A DNA stretch of 11,621 bases from Phocaeicola_A sp964432715. GTDB lineage: Bacteria; Bacteroidota; Bacteroidia; Bacteroidales; Bacteroidaceae. Where the stretch lies: positions 1-11,621 of the forward strand of contig CAYSOW010000063.1 in assembly GCA_964432715.1 (NCBI GenBank), read 5' to 3'. Shown here piece by piece: positions 7,461 to 11,621 of the stretch. Numbering within the stretch: the first letter of the stretch is position 1; each line of letters begins with the position of its first letter. The position numbers were made by a program, and so were the translations under genes. The notes below the pieces were generated by a model. That model was not told where the DNA came from and ran no database searches. It saw only the letters and a list, made by a program, of their open reading frames with translations.

Positions 7461-7493
7461 CAAAGCTAAAAAAAAAAAAAAAAATACCGCAAA
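7461..7493 (-). promoter_or_regulatory. Promoter with a homopolymer spacer
   Basis: On the minus strand TTTG (7493-7490) and TAGCTTTG (7468-7461) match both Bacteroidetes promoter consensus elements, with a 21-bp spacer. The spacer is CGGTA followed by a run of T; the run totals 17 T including the first base of the -7 box (7484-7468). The predicted transcript starts near 7454 and covers the split MG2-like pair. Confidence 0.75.
7468..7484. repeat. A17/T17 homopolymer tract
   Basis: Seventeen consecutive A on the + strand. It sits between the -33 and -7 boxes of the promoter above and is long enough to be unstable by strand slippage. Its exact length is also prone to sequencing error. Confidence 0.95.
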
Positions 7494-7591
7494 TTTGGAG
7501 AAAGAAAAATTTCTAGTATCTAACGAAAGCTTTCATTTTTCTGCGTTCCGCATAGTATAATCATTTTTAAGAGAGGTATAAGATGAAAGAA

Positions 7592-7619
7592 CCCTTGCAA
7601 GATTTGACTCTTACAAGGG
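7592..7619 (-). terminator. Terminator after the small lipoprotein gene
   Basis: Minus strand: CCCTTGTAAGA pairs with TCTTGCAAGGG (one G-U wobble), with loop GTCAAA, followed by TTCTTTCATCTT. It begins 11 bp after the lipoprotein stop. The + strand direction also has a T-rich stretch further on. Confidence 0.7.
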
Positions 7620-7630
7620 GACTTGGTATT

Positions 7631-8014
7631 TTATTTTTTTCTTTTCTGTGTTACTTTTACATGTGCAATAGCATCACCAAAGGAACACTTAAGTTCCATA
7701 GATCTTTTTTTTACGCCATCCTCCAAAGGTTGCACTACTATTACCAACTTGTTATCAAAAGATAACTGATAGGCTTTCAACCATTGGCACTCTACACGAA
7801 TAGTATCGCAATCTACTGGATTTTTACTATAAGAAATTGCTTTGTCATTATTATCAACCATTACGATACCACGAAATGAGTCATCTCCAGAAACCGTTAC
7901 TTCACCTCCATTCTCATCGAAATCTGCATGTCGTGGATATCCACGTTGTTCGTCTTCAATGCAAGACATAAAAAACAAGAGTGAGAATAATAAAACTAGA
8001 GGTCTGTTCATCAT
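7631..8014 (-). CDS. Small BACON-like lipoprotein
   Basis: A 127-residue protein from the ATG at 8014 (MMNRPLVLLFSLLFFMSC); an in-frame ATG at 8029 would add five residues. The lipobox ends FMSC, with Cys at residue 18, and is followed by the acidic IEDEQ, consistent with surface export in Bacteroidetes. The rest is a single beta-rich domain of about 100 residues ending in IAHVKVTQKRKK. The pattern of TIRVECQWL, then KLVIVVQPLEDGVKKRSMELKCSFGD and a final V-x-V-T-Q resembles the end of BACON/immunoglobulin-like domains of Bacteroidetes, but the match is by eye and weak. The region is visibly richer in A+T than the pectate lyase and flavoprotein genes. A Cys-rich open frame ends 2 bp before this start. 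No function is assigned. Confidence 0.7.
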   Translation of the reverse strand: MMNRPLVLLFSLLFFMSCIEDEQRGYPRHADFDENGGEVTVSGDDSFRGIVMVDNNDKAISYSKNPVDCDTIRVECQWLKAYQLSFDNKLVIVVQPLEDGVKKRSMELKCSFGDAIAHVKVTQKRKK

Positions 8015-8016
8015 AC

Positions 8017-8139
8017 TTATGGTTTGCATAGATAATTAGGGCCTGCGGAATTAGTAAAACTGCAATCTGGATGGTCGCAGACATTACCCACCAGTGCAGA
8101 AAGGAATTTATTTTCGCTGGATATGTTATTTACACATCC
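8017..8139 (-). pseudogene. Cys-rich open frame without start, possible peptide remnant
   Basis: Forty sense codons are open between a TAA at 8142-8140 and a TAA at 8019-8017, with no ATG. The encoded stretch includes ENKFLSALVGNVCDHPDC and ends SAGPNYLCKP. A hydrophobic/polar lead, an N-V motif and a Cys-containing tail recall the C-terminal part of small secreted Bacteroidales peptides of the NVEALA type, but the true NVEALA signature is absent. The same frame upstream is broken by several stops. The stop lies only 2 bp from the lipoprotein ATG, as in a tight operon. It may be a decayed peptide gene or chance; an in-frame GTG would give only about 24 residues. Confidence 0.25.
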
Positions 8140-8367
8140 TTATTCGGCAACCTACAGAGCCGATTTTACCCTTATGCTACCACTTTGAAATTCTTATGCG
8201 CATCAAGAACATCTCATTCTAGTTCTCCACACACATGATTCTCTCTTTCTGTTTTTCTGAAGCAGTTTTACTGTCACTGCATTTTTGATACTGGTTTTAA
8301 TCAAACTAATTTCATAAACCAAAATCAATTCTGCGAATCCTAATTAACGTGTCATGAGTATTTTCCG

Positions 8368-8375
8368 CAAAGATA
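8368..8375 (-). promoter_or_regulatory. Orphan -7 promoter box
   Basis: Minus-strand TATCTTTG is an exact match to TAnnTTTG, with ATTG 20 bp upstream as a partial -33 element. A transcript from here would run about 350 nt through a stretch with no complete reading frame before reaching the small lipoprotein gene. Confidence 0.45.
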
Positions 8376-8453
8376 AATAATATCCACAAAAATTCCAATT
8401 TTTTAAATCACTATTTTTTCATATAGAAGAATTCTTAGCCCCAACGACACTCG

Positions 8454-8471
8454 TTGACCAACGATGGTCAA
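8454..8471 (-). other. Hairpin at the hipT stop
   Basis: TTGACCA (8454-8460) and TGGTCAA (8465-8471) form a perfect 7-bp stem with a 4-base loop, covering the hipT TGA. The following minus-strand sequence is not T-rich, so it is a weak terminator candidate; it may instead stabilise the mRNA 3' end. Confidence 0.4.
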
Positions 8472-9442
8472 TCTTCCGACTTTCTCACATATCGATGAAT
8501 TCGTTCATTGACGATACGCAGGTAGCTACGTTTCATCTTTTCGTTCAAAAAGCTGTTCATTACCAAATTCTCGGTTTCCTCAGGCATCGACATATACTTA
8601 TTAAGCACTTTATTCAAACGTGGTCCAGCCAATCCGATACGCTCTCCGAACCGTTCAAAATCGAGACGACAAGGATGACCGGTTCGAGCCATCACATCAC
8701 TCACCTCTATATGAGGAGAAAGACCACCCTCCAGTCCCCAATCGCCACCGTTTACATGCAACTGTGTATTCAGCAAATCATAGGCAGGTGCCAAACGATA
8801 ATCATTGCCTTGACGAATCAAAGAGAAATTCTTGAGATGATCATCGTCATTACCGTAAATATAATTGAAAAGCACCAGTTCGAAAAAGCGTTCCATATCA
8901 GGTTTCCAAGCAGCCACGTTCTTTCGTATAGCCACTGCAATATCCTCATAACAGCCGTTATACTTGAAGTAGGTACCGCCTTCCTGTTCACCATTTCCTA
9001 TCACCGTTGCCAAATCTTCCATCCCCAACTTCTCTCCATCCGCCGTTATATCGAATCGACGGGTTATGTACACCGGCTGACCGTCCGAAGCAATACAAAT
9101 TCCGTTGCTGGCCGTCACAATTCCATAAACCTGTGAGGCAACCTGCATGGTTAGATGTTCATTGGCAGGTATCTGCTTACGCGATTGCAACGTACGATCC
9201 CAGGGAGCCGGTTTCAAAATATGCGTAGATCGTTCCTCCTTGGATGCTATACGGATTTTTCCATGATCAACTATTGCCGGGAATTTTTCCTGAACGCCCG
9301 ACACAGAAATACGATGCATGGCATCCACCATGTCATGCTCTGCCTGTAAATCATCGAAGCTAAAATCAAGAAACGGGCTCACTTTTTTTCCATCAAAGAG
9401 GAGTCTCAGCTCTTTGGAACTATATGCCGAAAAATCTTTCAT
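8468..9442 (-). CDS. hipT: HipT-like serine/threonine kinase toxin
   Basis: A 324-residue HipA-family kinase lacking the N-terminal subdomain, which is encoded by the preceding gene. HipA-type toxins phosphorylate aminoacyl-tRNA synthetases (GltX for HipA, TrpS for E. coli HipT) and so stop translation. Visible features: ISVSGVQEK at 45-53, the Gly-rich loop with two serines (46 and 48) at the place of HipT autophosphorylation sites; ILKP at 75-78 with the ATP-binding Lys77; the catalytic loop GNDDDHLKN at 197-205 with Asp200 the likely catalytic residue; and YD at 221-222 for metal binding. All key residues are present, so the kinase appears active. The ATG at 9442 is read from the left of the N-gap; the same ATG occurs in the duplicated copy at 9597-9595, one codon after the hipS stop. 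The target here is unknown. Confidence 0.88.
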   Translation of the reverse strand: MKDFSAYSSKELRLLFDGKKVSPFLDFSFDDLQAEHDMVDAMHRISVSGVQEKFPAIVDHGKIRIASKEERSTHILKPAPWDRTLQSRKQIPANEHLTMQVASQVYGIVTASNGICIASDGQPVYITRRFDITADGEKLGMEDLATVIGNGEQEGGTYFKYNGCYEDIAVAIRKNVAAWKPDMERFFELVLFNYIYGNDDDHLKNFSLIRQGNDYRLAPAYDLLNTQLHVNGGDWGLEGGLSPHIEVSDVMARTGHPCRLDFERFGERIGLAGPRLNKVLNKYMSMPEETENLVMNSFLNEKMKRSYLRIVNERIHRYVRKSED

Positions 9443-9492
9443 CTCTTATTTCCTTACATCTACCGCACCAATAAAATCTTGATCGGCCATCG
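9438..9492. repeat. 55-bp contig-end duplicate, left copy
   Basis: Identical base for base to 9593-9647. It spans the end of hipS and the first codons of hipT and directly abuts the N-run. It is best explained as the same genomic segment present at the ends of two contigs. Confidence 0.95.
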
Positions 9493-9592
9493 NNNNNNNN
9501 NNNNNNNNNNNNNNNNNNNNNNNNNNNNNNNNNNNNNNNNNNNNNNNNNNNNNNNNNNNNNNNNNNNNNNNNNNNNNNNNNNNNNNNNNNNN
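9493..9592. other. Assembly gap of 100 N
   Basis: Exactly 100 unknown bases, the conventional size for a gap of unknown length. Identical 55-bp sequences on both sides indicate the contigs overlap, so the real gap is probably zero. Confidence 0.97.
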
Positions 9593-9647
9593 TTCATCTC
9601 TTATTTCCTTACATCTACCGCACCAATAAAATCTTGATCGGCCATCG
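9593..9647. repeat. 55-bp contig-end duplicate, right copy
   Basis: The partner of the copy at 9438-9492, beginning immediately after the N-run. It contains the hipS stop TAA (9603-9601), GAG, and a hipT ATG (9597-9595). Confidence 0.95.
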
Positions 9648-9918
9648 CGGTTAAAAGGCCGAAAAAATCTTGTTCGTCAATTCGCAACGAGCGACAAATC
9701 GCTCTGCGGTTTCCACCCTCCGGGAGCATATTATTAAAGAATGGGAAAAGGTATTCCGACTCATAGACTGCCTTTCTTTTAGGTAACGTAACCGATATTG
9801 GGGGAAGATTTGAAGCAAGGTAGGCCTCGTCATACTGAAAAGTATAACCTTTACCCGGCTGCAATTCGGTCAATACGCCGGCCTTCATGTTGTACGAATA
9901 CACATTCAGTTGTCTCAT
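9601..9918 (-). CDS. hipS: HipS-like HipA N-terminal-subdomain protein (antitoxin candidate)
   Basis: A 105-residue protein matching the N-subdomain 1 of HipA (the Couple_hipA type region). Conserved signs are the strand VYSYNMKAGVL, a FQYDEAYL segment (27-34), PPISVTLPKR (39-48), then FPFFNNMLPEGGNRRAI (58-74) and the closing DQDFIGAVDV. In the E. coli HipBST system the equivalent free subdomain, HipS, is the antitoxin that neutralises the HipT kinase; this role is inferred here. It begins 12 bp after the hipB stop, behind AAGAAG, and ends in TAA. After removal of the assembly duplicate, hipT starts 3 bp downstream in the same frame, so hipS plus hipT equals one HipA of about 430 residues. 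Confidence 0.85.
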   Translation of the reverse strand: MRQLNVYSYNMKAGVLTELQPGKGYTFQYDEAYLASNLPPISVTLPKRKAVYESEYLFPFFNNMLPEGGNRRAICRSLRIDEQDFFGLLTAMADQDFIGAVDVRK

Positions 9919-9930
9919 ATCTTCTTAGTT

Positions 9931-10131
9931 TTACACCGTTTGACGCACTCTATAGATAATTTCCATACCCAGCACTTCCAGGATTTTATTGATGGTTGAC
10001 AAAGAAGGATTTCCCTTTCCTCGTTCAATATCCTTCACCGTGGCGAGACTTATCTCTGCCATTTCCGCGAGATCGAGCTGAGATATGCCCAACATCTCAC
10101 GCCTAGATTTCATTACTTCTTTTAGCTCCAT
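9931..10131 (-). CDS. hipB: HipB-like Xre-family antitoxin/repressor
   Basis: A 66-residue DNA-binding protein. Residues about 16-47 (ISQLDLAEMAEISLATVKDIERGKGNPSLSTI) are a textbook Xre/HTH_3 helix-turn-helix, followed by a short strand LGMEIIYRVRQ typical of HipB, which forms the dimer's beta lid. In Hip systems HipB dimers bind operators in their own promoter, repress the operon and, in three-gene systems, strengthen repression together with the other products. It is first in a hipB-hipS-hipT order, as in the characterised E. coli HipBST operon. A near-perfect palindrome ends at the base just before its start codon. There is no strong Shine-Dalgarno sequence, as usual in Bacteroidetes. Confidence 0.9.
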   Translation of the reverse strand: MELKEVMKSRREMLGISQLDLAEMAEISLATVKDIERGKGNPSLSTINKILEVLGMEIIYRVRQTV

Positions 10132-10149
10132 AGTCTATTTAAATAAACT
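10132..10149. promoter_or_regulatory. Candidate HipB operator palindrome
   Basis: An 18-bp inverted repeat centred on TTTAAA: AGTCTATTT followed by AAATAAACT, with one mismatched pair. It directly precedes the hipB ATG and follows the predicted transcription start. Part of it (TAAACTTTT) recurs at 10205-10213, at the end of the ATPase gene. Confidence 0.5.
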
Positions 10150-10155
10150 TTTGCG

Positions 10156-10186
10156 TAAAATTAGTGGATTAAAACGAGAAAAACAA
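10156..10186 (-). promoter_or_regulatory. Candidate hip operon promoter
   Basis: Minus strand: CTTG (10187-10184) as -33 and TAATTTTA (10163-10156) as -7, with a 20-bp spacer. Both deviate by one base from consensus. It lies in the 81-bp gap between the ATPase stop and hipB, so the hip genes are probably a separate transcript. Confidence 0.45.
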
Positions 10187-10212
10187 GCGAAAAGTACAAT
10201 AAAGTAAACTTT

Positions 10213-11526
10213 TCACATATCTTCCATCGAGAGGCCTTGCAATTGCCATTGATACTTCCCGAAATCGGAAGAGGGAAGCGCATCCACTTTGCGACGTAAT
10301 TCCACTGCATTGATTTTATTAGGGTTCCGCTTGATTTCTGCAATAATCCCCGTGTGGTCAAATTCGTTGAGCGCTATCAAATCAATCTCATTCTCCCCTT
10401 TACGGTCCCACCAATTGCCCACTTGTGTAAACTCGCCACGCTCCATGAAAAGTGCGCGGAAGTATTGCTCCAAGGTCTTTCCGGAGAATTGCTCGTAATT
10501 CTTGCCGATGTATTGTCGCAGAAGAGAAAGCTGTCGACGCTCCACCAACTCCTGATACGGACAAATAAAACGGAACCAGAAACGAAGGAACGGATCTGCA
10601 ATCTCATAAGTGGTCATCTTGCTGTTTGGACGAGAGAGCATCGGTTTGAGACGATGAATCATCAGGTAGTTTCGCTCCAAGTTCTGCAAATATACCCCCA
10701 TATCTTTCCCCATCACACTGTCAATCTCCGTGCGTCGGGTCATTCCTCCGGCAATCAATTGAAGAATAGAGAAATAGGTGGCACTCTCATCGCTGAACTC
10801 TTGATTCATCAAGTCGCGGCCTTCCGTCAGGAAGTATGAATCCGGTCGACAGACGTAGTTCAACATCTTCTCTTTCGTGAAACAATCGGCATCCATCAAC
10901 AGTTCGACATACTTTGCCACACCGCCGGTAATCATATAGAGGCAGAGCAGGTCTTCCGGCAGATAGTTGGGGTGATGTTCTTTTAATATCTCCTTGAGCA
11001 CGGAGACAGAAAAAGGAAGTAGCGTGAATTTGGAAGTGGGTCGCCCATAGAGTGGCTCACTCTCTTTCTCGAAGATGCGTTTCATCAGCGACTGGATGCT
11101 GCCACAGACAATCAGATGAAGGTGAGACTGCGTATGGTATAGGTCCCATAAGCGCTGAATCTCACTAAAGAGAGAGGGATTGACTCTATATAGCGTTTGA
11201 AACTCATCGAACACGACAGTGAAGTGTCGTTGGATGGATTCCTTCATGATAATCTCGAAAAGGTCGCGAAACGATGTTAGTGTGCCGTACACCGAGATTC
11301 CCAGTTGTGCATAAAGGGCTTCTTGAAACTTTTTGCAAAGCATTGCTTCGTTATCACGGGAAACAAACAGGTAAGCATAGGGCTTCCCCTCTAGGGCATG
11401 CGTGATAAGGGAGGTTTTTCCCACACGTCGACGCCCCATCAACACTGAGAATGAGGCATGCTCTTTTGCCTGATTCTCATTTCGTTGAATCATCTCTATC
11501 TCTTCTGTACGGTCGTAGAATCTCAT
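10213..11526 (-). CDS. AAA-type ATPase with C-terminal DUF234/PD-(D/E)XK-like domain
   Basis: A 437-residue protein of the archaeal-ATPase/DUF234 group common in Bacteroidetes and archaea. The start at 11526 (MRFYDRTEEIE) is where the family usually begins; the open frame to 11604 is discounted. Walker A GRRRVGKT is at 31-38, Walker B VVFDEFQ at 104-110, a sensor-type LIVCGS at 138-143, and the family motif LYGRPTSKFTLLPFS at 159-173. A winged-helix-like region (about 245-295) leads to DPFLRFWFRFI (311-321), the DUF234 hallmark. The tail carries ENEIDLI (378-384) and IIAEIK (394-399), where Asp382, Glu397 and Lys399 fit a nuclease-like PD-(D/E)XK core. Its biological role is not established; such genes are often scattered near mobile or accessory DNA. 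It lies upstream of hip, ending 81 bp before hipB. Confidence 0.87.
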   Translation of the reverse strand: MRFYDRTEEIEMIQRNENQAKEHASFSVLMGRRRVGKTSLITHALEGKPYAYLFVSRDNEAMLCKKFQEALYAQLGISVYGTLTSFRDLFEIIMKESIQRHFTVVFDEFQTLYRVNPSLFSEIQRLWDLYHTQSHLHLIVCGSIQSLMKRIFEKESEPLYGRPTSKFTLLPFSVSVLKEILKEHHPNYLPEDLLCLYMITGGVAKYVELLMDADCFTKEKMLNYVCRPDSYFLTEGRDLMNQEFSDESATYFSILQLIAGGMTRRTEIDSVMGKDMGVYLQNLERNYLMIHRLKPMLSRPNSKMTTYEIADPFLRFWFRFICPYQELVERRQLSLLRQYIGKNYEQFSGKTLEQYFRALFMERGEFTQVGNWWDRKGENEIDLIALNEFDHTGIIAEIKRNPNKINAVELRRKVDALPSSDFGKYQWQLQGLSMEDM

Positions 11527-11528
11527 AA

Positions 11529-11564
11529 ATGTAAATTTAGATTTATATAAATGGTGATTTACAT
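11529..11564. promoter_or_regulatory. 36-bp interrupted palindrome before the ATPase start
   Basis: The outer arms ATGTAAAT (11529-11536) and ATTTACAT (11557-11564) and the inner perfect palindrome ATTTATATAAAT (11541-11552) are separated by 4-base unpaired spacers. It ends 2 bp from the start codon and follows the candidate promoter, so it is either an operator or a leader hairpin covering the ribosome-binding region. Confidence 0.6.
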
Positions 11565-11573
11565 TGTTTGTTG

Positions 11574-11605
11574 CAAAACTGCAAAGAAAAAATGAGAAAT
11601 ACAAA
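11574..11605 (-). promoter_or_regulatory. Candidate ATPase promoter
   Basis: Minus strand: TTTG (11605-11602) as -33 and CAGTTTTG (11581-11574) as -7, one mismatch from TAnnTTTG, with a 20-bp spacer. The predicted start falls just upstream of the palindrome. Confidence 0.45.
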
Positions 11606-11621
11606 TATTGGTATGAGAAAA

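Larger units (their letters stand above)
8015..8467. other. 453-bp region without an intact gene
   Basis: AT-rich stretch between the lipoprotein and hipT. It holds the Cys-rich open frame at 8017-8139, a -7 box at 8368-8375, a palindrome AAGAATTCTT at 8427-8436, and a hairpin at its right edge. Between 8140 and 8360 all minus-strand frames are repeatedly stopped. Short open pieces (for example one encoding DVLDAHKNFKVVA near 8180) hint at decayed coding DNA, but I cannot name a source. Confidence 0.5.

Noticed and set aside
7461..7493. An invertible promoter of the usual Bacteroidales type
   Set aside because: I found no inverted repeats flanking the promoter and no nearby invertase gene; only the homopolymer remains as a variation mechanism.
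7583..7765. A 60-codon rightward frame with a hydrophobic stretch
   Set aside because: It overlaps the lipoprotein 3' end and its terminator hairpin; the hydrophobicity comes from the T-rich terminator region.
9438..9647. A genuine direct repeat flanking a mobile element at the gap
   Set aside because: A 55-bp exact duplication abutting a 100-N run is much better explained by contig-end overlap; target-site duplications are far shorter.

Overview
The window looks like chromosomal DNA of a gut-type Bacteroidales (order Bacteroidetes; genus not determinable). The evidence is several promoter boxes of the Bacteroidetes TAnnTTTG type, lipoproteins with acidic residues just after the lipidated cysteine, a Bacteroidales-style family 1 pectate lyase lipoprotein, a meso-diaminopimelate dehydrogenase, and a secreted macroglobulin-like (MG2) protein family typical of this group. 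All convincing genes except the first lie on the minus strand.

Layout on the + coordinate axis: (1) 269-697, + strand, a DUF2442 protein with a C-terminal helix-turn-helix, ending in a strong terminator shared with the convergent next gene. (2) 741-2381, pectate lyase lipoprotein. (3) 2495-3394, ddh. (4) 3479-4795, a free-standing GltD/NfnB-like Fe-S flavoprotein. (5) 4869-7426, two overlapping secreted-protein genes that look like the C-terminal and N-terminal halves of one larger family, in swapped order, behind a promoter whose spacer is mostly a 17-base homopolymer. (6) 7631-8014, a small BACON-like lipoprotein, preceded by a decayed or unrecognised stretch (8015-8467) with a Cys-rich open frame lacking a start codon and an orphan promoter box. 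(7) 8468-10131, a three-gene hipB-hipS-hipT toxin-antitoxin operon interrupted by 100 Ns. (8) 10213-11526, an AAA ATPase with a C-terminal DUF234/PD-(D/E)XK-like domain, preceded by a large AT-rich palindrome.

The N-run is almost certainly an assembly artefact: the 55 bases before it are repeated exactly after it. Collapsing the duplicate puts hipS and hipT in the same reading frame, separated only by one TAA stop and one GAG codon. Other points worth a second look are the swapped-order split MG2-type pair and its homopolymer-spaced promoter (possible phase variation), an EF-hand-like calcium loop inside the pectate lyase, and palindromes at the hip and ATPase promoters.

Functionally this is a mix of housekeeping genes (lysine/peptidoglycan precursor and NADPH/ammonia metabolism), envelope or secreted proteins (pectin degradation, MG2-like pair, small lipoprotein) and accessory defence/stress modules (HipBST, DUF234 ATPase, DUF2442-HTH). 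No CRISPR array, tRNA, rRNA or intact insertion sequence was recognised.
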